A program made the translations under genes and the position numbers. A stretch of DNA of 61,402 bases from DATBIS01 sp036556805. Its GTDB lineage: Bacteria > Actinomycetota > UBA4738 > HRBIN12. The stretch spans positions 1 to 61,402 of the forward strand of contig DATBIS010000055.1 in NCBI GenBank assembly GCA_036556805.1, in the 5' to 3' direction. Every line of letters begins with the position of its first letter. Within the stretch, counting starts at the first letter, position 1. Under the pieces are notes generated by a model that worked only from the letters and a program-made list of their open reading frames with translations, ran no database searches and was not told the DNA's origin. Shown here piece by piece: positions 25,626-34,212 of the stretch.

Positions 25626-25642
25626 GCCAAGATGGTAGAAGC

Positions 25643-26236
25643 ATGACGGGCTACGACGACGCGACCGCGCTCCTCGTGGTGGACGTCCAAAACGACTTCG
25701 CCGACCCCGCGGGGAGCCTCTACGTGCGCGACGGCGAGCTGGTCGTGCCGCTCGCAAACGCCGAGATCGCCCGGGCCCTGGAGGCCGCGGCCACCGTCGT
25801 GTGCACCCAGGACTGGCACCCGGAGGTGACGCCGCACTTCTTGAAGGACGGCGGGATCTGGCCCACGCACTGCGTGCAGGAGACGTGGGGCGCCGAGCTG
25901 CACCCGGACCTCGTGGCGGCCGGCGAGCGCATCCGGAAGGGGGCAGGGGGCGAGGACGGCTACTCGGCGTTCGGCGTGCGCGACCCGGTGAGCGGCGAGG
26001 TCCGTCCCACGCCGCTCGAGTCGCTCTTGCGGGAGCGCGGGGTCGAGCGGGTCGTCGTGTGCGGGCTCGCCACCGACTACTGCGTGCTCGAGACCGTGCT
26101 GGACGCATGCCGGCTCGGGTTCGGCGTCACGGTCCTCGAGGATGCGATCCGCGCGGTCGACCTCGGCGCCGGCGACGGCGCACGCGCGATCGCACGCATG
26201 CGCGACGCGGGCGCCGAGCTCACCTCGTCGCGTTAG
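25643..26236 (+). CDS. pncA: Nicotinamidase (isochorismatase family)
   Basis: Converts nicotinamide to nicotinate for NAD recycling, 197 aa. Catalytic triad D14 (V-D-V-Q-N-D-F), K99 and C147 (A-T-D-Y-C-V); metal ligands D57, H59 and H65 (Q-D-W-H-P...H). These fit PncA better than isochorismatase because both Cys147 and the D-x-H-x5-H metal site are present. The stop overlaps the stop of the convergent SnoaL-like gene (TTAG). Confidence 0.88.
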   Translation: MTGYDDATALLVVDVQNDFADPAGSLYVRDGELVVPLANAEIARALEAAATVVCTQDWHPEVTPHFLKDGGIWPTHCVQETWGAELHPDLVAAGERIRKGAGGEDGYSAFGVRDPVSGEVRPTPLESLLRERGVERVVVCGLATDYCVLETVLDACRLGFGVTVLEDAIRAVDLGAGDGARAIARMRDAGAELTSSR

Positions 26237-26685
26237 TGCTCGTGCTCGCCCTCGCCTCCCTGCGAGGGGCCGAGGCCGAGCTGGTTCATCGCACCCATCA
26301 CGTCGAAGATCCCGTAGTGTTCGGTGTTCAGCCCGTCCTCGTTGAACGTCATGACGTCGATCGACTCGGCCGAGAACGTCTTCCCGGTGGGGGGCATGCC
26401 CGGCATGAAGCCGTTCGTGTCGGTGCCGGTCATGCGCGACCGCACGGCGACCTTGTTGCCGGCCGCGACCATGTCGAGGATCTCGCTCTTGCCGTCCGGG
26501 ACCTGGTTCCGCATCCATCGGAACATCTCGATCGTCCCGGCCTTGTCCCCCTTCATGCCGGGCGGCGGCGAGTGCCCGACGAAGTCGTCGGTCATCATCT
26601 TTTCGGCGAATCCCATGTCGCCCTCGTTGAAGACCCGCTCCATGAACTCGCGGCAGGTTGCGGCGTTCTCTTCGGGCGTCGCCAT
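26233..26685 (-). CDS. SnoaL-like polyketide cyclase/ester cyclase family protein (copy 2)
   Basis: 150 aa, NTF2-like alpha+beta barrel of the SnoaL/ester-cyclase type: F-V-G-H-S-P-P-P-G-M-K-G, R-S-R-M-T-G-T, and a P-P-T-G-K-x-F block. C-terminus ends in a Glu/His tail (E-H-E-H). Substrate unknown. It lies 2 nt after its paralogue at 26688, so they are a tandem duplication in one operon. ATG at 26685 is chosen because longer frames lack similarity. Confidence 0.8.
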   Translation of the reverse strand: MATPEENAATCREFMERVFNEGDMGFAEKMMTDDFVGHSPPPGMKGDKAGTIEMFRWMRNQVPDGKSEILDMVAAGNKVAVRSRMTGTDTNGFMPGMPPTGKTFSAESIDVMTFNEDGLNTEHYGIFDVMGAMNQLGLGPSQGGEGEHEH

Positions 26686-26687
26686 GA

Positions 26688-27116
26688 TCACATCCCCTCC
26701 GGAGCCGGCATGACTCCCAGCTGCACCATCATCTTCGGGACGTCCATCTGCGCCCAGGTCTCGACGAGCTTGCCGTCGTCGGCGTGCCGCGAGATCTGGA
26801 CCCAATCGACGTCGACCGGCTTGCCGTTCGCGGGCACGCCCGCCCACTCGAGCCCGCCGTCGTTCGTGCCGGTCATGCGCACGTGCACGACCGTCCGGTC
26901 CCCCGATCCGAAGGCTTCGAGCACTTCCGTCTTCTTGTCGGGGAACGAGGTGAAGCCGCCCTCGTTCGCCGCGATGCACCCCTCGATGCCCGGCGGCAAC
27001 ATCTCGGACCCGGGGGTATGCGCCACGATGTCGGTCGCAACGAGCTCGCGCACCGTGTCGTAGTCCCTTGCCCCGTACGCCTCCTCGAGGCGACGCATGA
27101 CGTCGACGTTGTCCAT
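26688..27116 (-). CDS. SnoaL-like polyketide cyclase/ester cyclase family protein (copy 1)
   Basis: 142 aa, same NTF2-like fold as its neighbour: D-I-V-A-H-T-P-G, H-V-R-M-T-G-T-N-D-G and V-P-A-N-G-K-P-V-D. The His of A-H-T-P and the Asp late in the chain are in the positions used for catalysis by SnoaL-type cyclases, but no substrate can be named. First gene of the pair; the 77 nt between it and mutM hold nothing else clear. Confidence 0.8.
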   Translation of the reverse strand: MDNVDVMRRLEEAYGARDYDTVRELVATDIVAHTPGSEMLPPGIEGCIAANEGGFTSFPDKKTEVLEAFGSGDRTVVHVRMTGTNDGGLEWAGVPANGKPVDVDWVQISRHADDGKLVETWAQMDVPKMMVQLGVMPAPEGM

Positions 27117-27193
27117 CGACCCGACCTCCCTTCGGACTCGTCGTTGCGGACCCTACGACCCGGGTTCGGCCTTGCGCAAGGGAGCGCCCGGCA

Positions 27194-28036
27194 TCAGCTC
27201 TGGCACTGCGGGCAGAAGTACGCGGTGCGGCCGGAGATCCGCACGCTCTGAATGGGCGTGCGGCACCGACGGCACGGCAGGCCGGCGCGACCGTACACCT
27301 TTAGCTCGTTCTGGAATTCGCCGGGCTTGCCGAACAGATCGACGTACGCGTCGTCGCCGAGCGTCGTGCCGCGCGCCTTGATCGCCTCCTGCAGCGTCTC
27401 CTGGATCGCGCGGTACAGGCGCCGCACCTCCTGCGAGGACAGCGTGTTCGAAAGCCGGTCGTATCGAAGCCCCGCGGCGAACAGCACCTCGTCGGAGTAG
27501 ATGTTGCCGAGGCCGGAGATGAACTTCTGGTCCATCATCAGCTGCTTCATCTTCGCGGCCTTCTCGGCGAGCAGGTACTGGAAGGTCTGCCACGTGAACA
27601 CCTGGTCGAGCGGGTCGATCGCGATGTGCTGCAGCTCCTTCACCTTCGCGAGCTCGTCGGCAGGCGTCACGAACATCTCGCCGAACGTGCGCGGGTCGAT
27701 GAACCGAAGGTCGCCTCCCTGTTGGAACGTGATCACGACGTGCGTGTGCGGCAGGAGCGCCGTGCGACCCGTGCCGCGCTGGAACTGCCCGCTCATGCCG
27801 AAGTGGGTGACGACCGCGTCGCCGCCGTCGAGGTACATCACGAGGTACTTGCCGCGGCGCTCGACCTTCGTGATCTTGTGACCCTCGAGGCGCGAGGTGA
27901 AGTCCTTGCGCTTACCGTGGCGCCGGATCACGCGCATCGCGTTCTTCGAGGTCTTGACCTCTGCCTCCTTGATGCGGCGGCCCACGACGTCCTTCTCCAG
28001 GTCTCGCCGGACCACCTCGACCTCAGGAAGCTCCAT
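27194..28036 (-). CDS. mutM: Formamidopyrimidine-DNA glycosylase-type protein lacking the N-terminal proline
   Basis: 280 aa with the full Fpg/Nei architecture: N-terminal beta-sandwich, H2TH domain (K-F-I-S-G-L-G-N-I-Y-S-D-E) and a C4 zinc finger (C255, C258, C275, C278) with the conserved Arg (G-R-T-A-Y-F-C). MutM removes 8-oxoguanine. Oddly the protein starts M-E-L-P-E-V-E, one residue short of the canonical M-P-E-L-P-E-V-E; the missing residue is the proline that becomes the catalytic N-terminus. No in-frame upstream start restores it. rnc ends 6 nt upstream, so co-transcribed. Confidence 0.88.
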   Translation of the reverse strand: MELPEVEVVRRDLEKDVVGRRIKEAEVKTSKNAMRVIRRHGKRKDFTSRLEGHKITKVERRGKYLVMYLDGGDAVVTHFGMSGQFQRGTGRTALLPHTHVVITFQQGGDLRFIDPRTFGEMFVTPADELAKVKELQHIAIDPLDQVFTWQTFQYLLAEKAAKMKQLMMDQKFISGLGNIYSDEVLFAAGLRYDRLSNTLSSQEVRRLYRAIQETLQEAIKARGTTLGDDAYVDLFGKPGEFQNELKVYGRAGLPCRRCRTPIQSVRISGRTAYFCPQCQS

Positions 28037-28041
28037 GCCGC

Positions 28042-28773
28042 CTACTCGCCTCGCCCCACGCGTTCGATGATCTTCGTGTAGGCCTCGCGCGCGGCCTGCT
28101 GCTCGGCTTCCTTCTTCGAGCGGCCGCGCCCCCCGCCGAGCGACTCGCCCGCGAGGTACACGGTCGCGGTGAACTCCTTCTCGTGGTCGGGCCCCTGCTC
28201 CTCGAGCCGGTACTCCGGCATCGCGTGCAGCTCCTGGGACGCGAGCTCCTGCAGGAGCGTCTTGAAGTCCCGATCGCCCTCTCCGCGGGCGTACGCCTCC
28301 ATCCGCGGGCGGAACAGCCGCTCGATCAGCTCGCGCGCGACATCGAGGCCCCGGTCGAGGTAGACCGCGCCGAAGATGGCCTCGAGCCCGTCGGCGAGGA
28401 TGCTCGCCTTGTTGCGGCCCCCCGACTGCTCCTCGCCCTTGCCGAGCAGGACGACCGAGCCGACGTCGAGCGCGCGCGCGACCTCGGCGAGCGAGGCCAT
28501 GTTCACGACGGCGGCGCGAAGCTTCGCGAGGGAACCCTCCGGGAGCTCCGGGAACAACCGGTACGCGAGGTCGGTCACGACCAGGCCGAGCACCGAGTCA
28601 CCCAGGAACTCCAGGCGCTCGTTCGTGACCTCCAGACCGTTCTCGAACGCGAACGATCGATGCGTGAGCGCCGCCTTGCGGAGGTCGTCGCTCCGGAAGG
28701 TCACCCCGAGCGCCCGGTCGAGCGACTCCGGGGAGGCCTGAGAGGGTGGGCCGCCCGCGGGAGCCTCGCGCAC
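28042..28773 (-). CDS. rnc: Ribonuclease III
   Basis: Double-strand RNA endonuclease for rRNA and mRNA processing, 243 aa. Signature E-R-L-E-F-L-G-D-S-V-L-G, second metal-site region A-D-G-L-E-A-I-F-G-A-V-Y-L-D, and a C-terminal dsRNA-binding domain (~165-240, ending K-K-E-A-E-Q-Q-A-A). GTG at 28773 lies 4 nt after the rpmF stop; the frame stays open upstream but codes nothing like RNase III. Confidence 0.93.
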   Translation of the reverse strand: MREAPAGGPPSQASPESLDRALGVTFRSDDLRKAALTHRSFAFENGLEVTNERLEFLGDSVLGLVVTDLAYRLFPELPEGSLAKLRAAVVNMASLAEVARALDVGSVVLLGKGEEQSGGRNKASILADGLEAIFGAVYLDRGLDVARELIERLFRPRMEAYARGEGDRDFKTLLQELASQELHAMPEYRLEEQGPDHEKEFTATVYLAGESLGGGRGRSKKEAEQQAAREAYTKIIERVGRGE

Positions 28774-28777
28774 GTCG

Positions 28778-28954
28778 CTACTCGACCTCGACAGCCTGCC
28801 GCCCCGCGTAGTAGCCGCAGTTCCCGCACACGCGGTGCGGCAGCTTCGGCTGGTGGCACTGCGGGCACTCGGCGTAGGAGGGAGCCTTCGCCTTCCAGTT
28901 CGCCGCGCGCTTGTCGCCGCGCGTCTTGCTCTGTCGCTTCTTCGGTACCGCCAT
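28778..28954 (-). CDS. rpmF: 50S ribosomal protein bL32 (zinc-binding form)
   Basis: 58 aa. Starts A-V-P-K-K-R-Q-S-K-T-R, the invariant bL32 head, and has the zinc ribbon C30-x2-C33...C43-x2-C46. It is the Cys-containing (zinc) variant. It follows the YceD-like gene directly, the standard plsX/yceD-rpmF arrangement. Confidence 0.95.
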   Translation of the reverse strand: MAVPKKRQSKTRGDKRAANWKAKAPSYAECPQCHQPKLPHRVCGNCGYYAGRQAVEVE

Positions 28955-29497
28955 CTACGTGGTCCTTCCTTCGGGGTCGTCGTCCACGAGCTCGATGCCC
29001 TCGAACAGGGCCGCGAGCTCGCTCCATCGCGGGTCGGGCTCCGGCTCGGTGCACGTGCACTCGCCGAGGTTGAGGTCACCGCCGCACCGGGCGCAGAGCC
29101 CGAGGCAATCGGTCTTGCAGAGCGGCGAGAAGGGCAGCTCGATGCCGACGGTGTCCCGCACGAGCTGCTCGGGGTCGAGCTCGCCGGAGGGGTCGAGCGG
29201 GTAGTCGTCGGAGTCGGGGCCGGGCGACGTCGTGAACATCTCGCCCGCCACCTCGACGTCGAACGGACGCGTGAACTCGCGCAGACAGCGCGCGCACTGC
29301 AGCGACATCGTGCCGGAGAAGCGGCCGCTCGCGAGGATGCCCTCGACCACGCTTTCGAGCAGCAGCTCGCCGGCGATCGGCCGGTCCTCGGGCACCGTCG
29401 CGAGCGCCGTGCCGAGGCCCTGGATCGTGTCCCGCAGCTCCTGCGTCTTCGAGGCGCCCGGGTTCCCGAGCAGGTCGCGAACGTCGATCGTCCGCAT
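28955..29497 (-). CDS. YceD family protein (DUF177)
   Basis: 180 aa. The conserved block C-A-R-C-L-R-E-F-x-x-P and the Cys-rich C-terminal half (L-C-K-T-D-C-L-G-L-C-A-R-C-G-G-D) are typical of DUF177 proteins, thought to help 23S rRNA or ribosome maturation and nearly always upstream of rpmF. ATG at 29497 overlaps the preceding stop (TGATG); a GTG three bases earlier is possible. Confidence 0.9.
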   Translation of the reverse strand: MRTIDVRDLLGNPGASKTQELRDTIQGLGTALATVPEDRPIAGELLLESVVEGILASGRFSGTMSLQCARCLREFTRPFDVEVAGEMFTTSPGPDSDDYPLDPSGELDPEQLVRDTVGIELPFSPLCKTDCLGLCARCGGDLNLGECTCTEPEPDPRWSELAALFEGIELVDDDPEGRTT

Positions 29498-30084
29498 CAC
29501 TCGGCCTCCTCCACCTCGATGTCGATCTCCTGGGCCTCGACGATCGGCTCGTCCGCGAGGTCATCGTGTCCCCCGAGGCGCTGCTCGGCCTCGGTCATCG
29601 GCGCGCCGCGTAGCTTCTGCCGGCCCAGCTCGATCTGGTCGAGCGTCTTCGCGACCTGACGCGCGGATGCCTGCGCGTCCTCCTGGATCTTCCGCAGGGC
29701 GATCTCGAACTGCGCGAGCTTCGCGTCGACGTAGTCCTCGGCCTCGAGCCTGATCTTGCGCCCGTCCTCCTCGGCTTCGGCCTGGATCCGCTCGGCCTCC
29801 GAGCGCGCGCGGCTCACGATCTCCTCCTTGCGCGCCATGCGGAGCTGCTCCTCCCTCGCCTCGTGCACGAGGCGCTCGCCCTCCGCGCGCGCCTTGCCCA
29901 GCAGCTCCTCCCGGTCCTTCACGACCCACCGGGCCTGCTTGACCTCCTCGGGGAGGCTCTCCTTCATCTCCTGGATGAGCTCGAGGATCTCCTCGCGGTT
30001 CACGAGCGCCGACGACGACAGCGGCATCGACTTCGCCTCGCGCACGAGGTCCTCGAGCTGCTGCAGGCGCGACGTGAGGTCCAT
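29497..30084 (-). CDS. SepIVA-like DivIVA-family coiled-coil protein
   Basis: 195 aa, almost entirely charged coiled coil (about 30-165) with the pattern A-R-x-E-A-E-R-I-x-A-E-A-E and E-D-Y-V-D-x-K-L-A. The composition and the place between coaD and the yceD-rpmF-rnc block match mycobacterial SepIVA (Rv2927c), a septum and polar-growth factor. It could also be read as an ATP-synthase-b-like protein, but no membrane helix is present. Function is assigned by position and shape. Confidence 0.75.
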   Translation of the reverse strand: MDLTSRLQQLEDLVREAKSMPLSSSALVNREEILELIQEMKESLPEEVKQARWVVKDREELLGKARAEGERLVHEAREEQLRMARKEEIVSRARSEAERIQAEAEEDGRKIRLEAEDYVDAKLAQFEIALRKIQEDAQASARQVAKTLDQIELGRQKLRGAPMTEAEQRLGGHDDLADEPIVEAQEIDIEVEEAE

Positions 30085-30086
30085 CG

Positions 30087-30572
30087 CTATGCGCCCCGCT
30101 CGAGCGTGTCCATGAGCGCCTTCTTCACGTGGTCCGGCACGAGGCCCTCGACGTCCCCGCCGAACCGGGCCACCTCCTTGACGAGCGAGGAGGAGAGGAA
30201 CGACCACTTCGGGCTCGTCGGCATGAAGAGCGTCTCGACGCCGCCGAGCCGGTGGTTCATCTGCGCCATCTGGATCTCGTACTCGTAGTCGGAGACCGCG
30301 CGGAGCCCCTTCACGATGACCGTGGCTTGCTGCTGGTGGGCGTACTCGACGAGGAGCCCGCGGAACGACGCGATCCGGACGTTGCCGAGGTCGGTGCACG
30401 CTTCCTCGAGCATGCCCACCCGCTGGTCCAGGGCGAACAGCGGCGCCTTCGCCGGGTTCTCGAGCACGCCGACGAGGACCGCGTCGAAGCAGCCCGATGC
30501 GCGTTCGATGATGTCGAGATGACCGTTGGTCACCGGGTCGAAGGTGCCCGGACACAGGGCGGTCAGGCTCAT
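30087..30572 (-). CDS. coaD: Phosphopantetheine adenylyltransferase
   Basis: Penultimate step of CoA synthesis, 161 aa, hexameric enzyme of the HIGH nucleotidyltransferase fold: C-P-G-T-F-D-P-V-T-N-G-H near the N-terminus and P-K-W-S-F-L-S-S-S-L-V-K-E at the other ATP motif. ATG at 30572 overlaps the rsmD stop by 4 nt. Confidence 0.94.
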   Translation of the reverse strand: MSLTALCPGTFDPVTNGHLDIIERASGCFDAVLVGVLENPAKAPLFALDQRVGMLEEACTDLGNVRIASFRGLLVEYAHQQQATVIVKGLRAVSDYEYEIQMAQMNHRLGGVETLFMPTSPKWSFLSSSLVKEVARFGGDVEGLVPDHVKKALMDTLERGA

Positions 30573-31150
30573 TGTTCCTCCCGACTCGAGGCCGACGGGT
30601 CCGGCCGGTACAGGTTCACGAGGGTGTCGCCGTACGCGAGGCGCCTCGCGGGCGACCAGTCTACTGGAATCACAGGCATGGAACTCTGTTTGCCACGGGT
30701 GAGCACAACCGTCCAGCCCGCGGGGTCGAGCCACTCCTCGCGCAGGCCGGACACCACTTCGTCCAGGTCGGAGCCCCCGAAATCGTAGGGAGGATCGGCG
30801 AGCACCAGGCCGAACGGGGCCCCCGGTTTGTCATGACTGCTGAGAAAAGCGCCCACCTCGGCCCCCACGACCCGCGCGCGATTCGTCACGTTGGCCCGCC
30901 CGAGGTTCTCCCGGATCGCCTCGAGCGCGGGGCGGGATCGTTCGACGAACGTCGCGTGCTCGGCCCCGCGCGAGAGCGCCTCGATCCCGAGCGCGCCGGT
31001 GCCGGCGAAGAGGTCCAGGACGCGTGCGCCGGGCACCGCGGCGCCGAGGCTCGAGAAGAGCCCCTCGCGCGCCCGATCCGAGACCGGGCGCACGCCGGCC
31101 GGCACCTTTGCGAGCCGGATCCCCTTCGCGCTCCCCGCGATCACCCGCAT
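30569..31150 (-). CDS. rsmD: 16S rRNA (guanine966-N2)-methyltransferase RsmD
   Basis: 193 aa SAM-dependent methyltransferase: R-V-I-A-G-S-A-K-G head, SAM motif V-L-D-L-F-A-G-T-G-A-L-G and catalytic D-P-P-Y (119-122). It lies between recG and coaD, the classical actinobacterial order. ATG at 31150 is the family start. Confidence 0.93.
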   Translation of the reverse strand: MRVIAGSAKGIRLAKVPAGVRPVSDRAREGLFSSLGAAVPGARVLDLFAGTGALGIEALSRGAEHATFVERSRPALEAIRENLGRANVTNRARVVGAEVGAFLSSHDKPGAPFGLVLADPPYDFGGSDLDEVVSGLREEWLDPAGWTVVLTRGKQSSMPVIPVDWSPARRLAYGDTLVNLYRPDPSASSREEQ

Positions 31151-31185
31151 CCGCGCAGCGTACGGGCTGGCGGTCTCGCTCAGGA

Positions 31186-33393
31186 TCAGGACTGGAACAG
31201 CCACTCGACCGAGCGGCGGAACTGCTCCCGGAGCCGGTCGAGCAGACCCGGGTGCTCCGCGAGCTGCGGGTCGTCGTCGATCAGCGCGAACGCACGGGCG
31301 CGGGCGCGCTTCACGAGTTCGAGGTCCTCGGCGAGCCGCGCGAGCTTGAGGTCGGGCATGCCGGACTGCCTCGTGTCGAAGAGCGTCCCCTCGCCCCGGA
31401 GCCGCAGGTCGTCGTCGGCGAGCTCGAACCCGTCGGTCGTGCGCACCATCGCCTCGAGCCGTTGCTTGGCCTCGAGGTTCTGCGGATCGCTCTCGTCGAA
31501 GAGCACGCAGTGCCCGGCCGACGCGCCCCGGCCGATCCGGCCCCGGAGCTGGTGCAGCTGCGCCAGCCCGAAGCGCTCCGCGTTCTCGACGAGCATCACC
31601 GTCGCGTTCGGCACGTCCACGCCGACCTCGATCACGGTCGTGGAGATCAGCAGGTCGGTCTCCCCCGAGCGGAAGGCCTCCATCCGCTCCTCCTTCTCGA
31701 CGGGCCGCATGCGCCCGTGGAGCACCTCGACGCGAAGATCGGGGAAGACGGTCGTCGCGAGCCGTTCCGCCTCGTGCTCGGCGGCCTTCACCTGCAGGCG
31801 GTTCCCCTCGTCGATCGCCGCGCACACCACGAAGGCCTGTCGGCCCGCCGCGACCTCGGCCCGCACGAGGTCGTACGCACTCGCGCGCTCCTCGGGGGTG
31901 CGAGCGACGCGCGTCTCGACCGGCTGGCGTCCCGCCGGCATCTCGTCGAGCGTGACGACGTCGAGGTCGCCGTAATACGTGAGCGCGAGCGTTCGCGGGA
32001 TCGGCGTGGCCGTCATGATGAGGACGTCGGGCTCGGCGCCCTTTCCTCGGAGCGCCATCCGCTGATGCAGGCCGAACCGATGCTGCTCGTCGACGACGGC
32101 GACGGACAGGTCGGCGAACGTCACGGCCTCCTGGACGAGCGCGTGGGTGCCGACCACCAGATCCACGCTGCCGTCGGCGATCCCGCCGAGGATGCGCTTG
32201 CGGTCGTTGCCGGTGACCGCCGCCGTGAGCAACGCGTAGGTCACCGCGGGCAGATCGCCGGCATCGGGCCCCGGGTCCAGCAGCGACGCCTGGCCGTCGT
32301 CCTTGCCCTTGTCGGCTGCGACGCGCAGGTACGGCACCGCCCCCACGCCCTCGAGCAGGGACTCCATCGAGCGATAGTGTTGCCCCGCAAGCACTTCCGT
32401 CGGGGCCATGATGGCTGCCTGATGTCCCGAGCCGATCGCGACGAGCGCCGCGTGCACGGCCACGAGCGTCTTCCCCGACCCGACGTCGCCCTGGAGCAGC
32501 ACGTTCATCGGGCGCGGGCGGGCCATCGCGGCGCCGATTTCCTCCATCGCGCGCTCCTGCGCCTTGGTGGGCACGAACGGCGCGGTCGCAAGCAGACGCT
32601 TCGCGAGCACCCCGTCCGCGTCGTGCGCGAAGCCCTGCTGTTCGGCCTCGACCCGATGCTTCCGGAACGCCACGCCGAGCTCGAGCAGGAACAGCTCGTC
32701 GAACTTCAGCCGCTCCTGTGCGATCGCAAGCTCCTCGGGAGACTCGGGGAAATGGATCCTGCGGATCGCCAGGTCGAAGGAGCCGAGCGATTCCGCTTTC
32801 ACGATGTCCTTGGGCAACGGATCCGCGAGGGGTCCCAGCCGTTCGAGCGCGCGATGTACCAGCTCGCGGATCGTGCGCGTCGTCACGCCCTCGGTCGCGG
32901 GGTGGACCGGCGTGATGCGACCCGTGTGCACGAGGTCGGACTCGTCGCCGCGCAGGACCTCGACCTCCTGGTTCGCGAGCTGCAGGCGGCCCCGGTACAA
33001 CGCGACGACCCCCGACACCGCGAGCTCCGTCCCCTCGCGGTACATGCCCGCCGCCCACGGCTGGTTGAAGAACGTGAGGTCGAGGTAGCCGGTCTGGTCG
33101 AAGATCGTGACGAGCACCATCGACTGGCGACGCCGCGTCATGCGCTTCGTGACCTTGCGCACCGTCGCGATCACCGTGGCCTGCTGCCCGATCTTCAGGC
33201 CGCGAATGGTCTCGACGCGGGAGCGGTCGATGTAGCGGCGAGGGTAGTGCTGCAGGAGGTCGCCGACCGTCGCGATCTCGAGCGAGTCCGCGAGGACCTT
33301 CCACGCCTCCTCGCCTCTCGTTCTTCCGCCGGTGCGGCGCGTGGCGATCCGCTTGTCGATCTCGAGGATCGGATCGTCGAGCGTCAGCGGCAC
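31186..33393 (-). CDS. recG: ATP-dependent DNA helicase RecG
   Basis: Branched-DNA helicase for fork regression, 735 aa. N-terminal wedge (OB-fold) domain, then helicase motifs I (G-D-V-G-S-G-K-T), II (V-D-E-Q-H, a DEQH box) and VI (Q-L-R-G-R-I-G-R-G), with the RecG-type C-terminal TRG region. GTG at 33393 is chosen: GGAGG sits 7 nt upstream, and an ATG at 33432 would cover the promoter of the divergent thioredoxin gene. Confidence 0.93.
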   Translation of the reverse strand: MPLTLDDPILEIDKRIATRRTGGRTRGEEAWKVLADSLEIATVGDLLQHYPRRYIDRSRVETIRGLKIGQQATVIATVRKVTKRMTRRRQSMVLVTIFDQTGYLDLTFFNQPWAAGMYREGTELAVSGVVALYRGRLQLANQEVEVLRGDESDLVHTGRITPVHPATEGVTTRTIRELVHRALERLGPLADPLPKDIVKAESLGSFDLAIRRIHFPESPEELAIAQERLKFDELFLLELGVAFRKHRVEAEQQGFAHDADGVLAKRLLATAPFVPTKAQERAMEEIGAAMARPRPMNVLLQGDVGSGKTLVAVHAALVAIGSGHQAAIMAPTEVLAGQHYRSMESLLEGVGAVPYLRVAADKGKDDGQASLLDPGPDAGDLPAVTYALLTAAVTGNDRKRILGGIADGSVDLVVGTHALVQEAVTFADLSVAVVDEQHRFGLHQRMALRGKGAEPDVLIMTATPIPRTLALTYYGDLDVVTLDEMPAGRQPVETRVARTPEERASAYDLVRAEVAAGRQAFVVCAAIDEGNRLQVKAAEHEAERLATTVFPDLRVEVLHGRMRPVEKEERMEAFRSGETDLLISTTVIEVGVDVPNATVMLVENAERFGLAQLHQLRGRIGRGASAGHCVLFDESDPQNLEAKQRLEAMVRTTDGFELADDDLRLRGEGTLFDTRQSGMPDLKLARLAEDLELVKRARARAFALIDDDPQLAEHPGLLDRLREQFRRSVEWLFQS

Positions 33394-33426
33394 GCGGGTT
33401 CCTCCAGGCTTCGAATCGACCCGTTC

Positions 33427-33432
33427 TACCAT
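33427..33432 (+). promoter_or_regulatory. -10 box (leaderless type) of the thioredoxin-like lipoprotein gene
   Basis: TACCAT lies 7 nt before the GTG at 33440. Its own ATG (33431) would be an alternative start, but the -10 spacing and the compact signal peptide favour the GTG. Confidence 0.4.
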
Positions 33433-33439
33433 GGGCTCC

Positions 33440-33970
33440 GTGACACGCCTGATCGCGGTCTTCGTCTTCGCAACGCTCGTCGCCGCTTCGTGCAGCGACG
33501 GAGGGCCGGAGACCTCGTCCACCGGCTCGCCGGCGCTCAACGCGACGACCGCCGCGCTCCTACCCAGGTCCGTGGACGAGCTCCGCGACATCGATCCGGC
33601 CACGTATGACGAGCTGCTGGCCCAACTCCGGGGCACCCCGGTCGTCGTGAACGTGTGGGCGTCCTGGTGCATCCCCTGCCAGGCGGAAGCTCCGGAGCTC
33701 GCGAAGGCGGCGCGCACCTACGGCGACGAGGTCCAGTTCGTGGGCCTCGACGTCCAGGACACGCGGAGCGACGCCGCCGCCTACATCGCCCGGTACGGCC
33801 TGCCGTTCCCGAGCCTGTTCGATCCGCCGCTCGCGATCGGTACCTCGCTCGGGCTGATCGGGCCACCCGGCACCTTCTTCTACGACCGCGACGGCACGCT
33901 CGTGGATTCGATCCGGGGGCAGCTCTCGTCGACGCAGCTCGCGAAGTCCATCGCACGGATCCGCGCCTGA
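33440..33970 (+). CDS. Thioredoxin-like (TlpA/ResA) lipoprotein
   Basis: 176 aa. A short basic start, hydrophobic core and A-A-S-C suggest a lipoprotein anchored outside the membrane. A Ser/Thr-rich linker leads to a thioredoxin fold with the active site W-C-I-P-C and the TlpA cis-Pro region G-P-P-G-T-F-F-Y. Probable role: reducing extracytoplasmic disulfides, for example in cytochrome c maturation, though no ccm/res genes are nearby. Divergent from recG. Confidence 0.85.
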   Translation: MTRLIAVFVFATLVAASCSDGGPETSSTGSPALNATTAALLPRSVDELRDIDPATYDELLAQLRGTPVVVNVWASWCIPCQAEAPELAKAARTYGDEVQFVGLDVQDTRSDAAAYIARYGLPFPSLFDPPLAIGTSLGLIGPPGTFFYDRDGTLVDSIRGQLSSTQLAKSIARIRA

Positions 33971-33978
33971 CCGTCTGT

Positions 33979-33984
33979 TACCCT
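33979..33984 (+). promoter_or_regulatory. -10 box (leaderless type) of rpmB
   Basis: TACCCT with an upstream TGT (extended -10, same TGTTACCCTC string as before the decarboxylase gene) lies 6 nt before the rpmB ATG. Confidence 0.5.
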
Positions 33985-33990
33985 CGGTAC

Positions 33991-34212
33991 ATGGCCGCCG
34001 TCTGCGACATCTGCGGGAAGAAGCCGTTCTTCGGCATGCAGGTCTCCCACTCGCATCGGCGTTCGCCGAAGCGGTGGAATCCGAACATCCAGCGCGTGCG
34101 CGCGCTGGTGGACGGCACGCCCCGACGCGTGAACGCCTGCACGAGCTGCATCAAGGCCGGTCGCGTCGTGCGCATCCCCCGCGCGGCGTCCACGACCTCG
34201 CCGCAGAGCTAG
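33991..34212 (+). CDS. rpmB: 50S ribosomal protein bL28 (zinc-binding form)
   Basis: 73 aa. C5-x2-C8 (V-C-D-I-C-G-K) and C50-x2-C53 (N-A-C-T-S-C-I-K) form the zinc site of the Cys-containing variant; the basic S-H-S-H-R-R-S-P-K-R-W-N-P-N-I-Q core is standard. The stop codon overlaps the stop of convergent thiD (CTAG). Confidence 0.95.
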   Translation: MAAVCDICGKKPFFGMQVSHSHRRSPKRWNPNIQRVRALVDGTPRRVNACTSCIKAGRVVRIPRAASTTSPQS

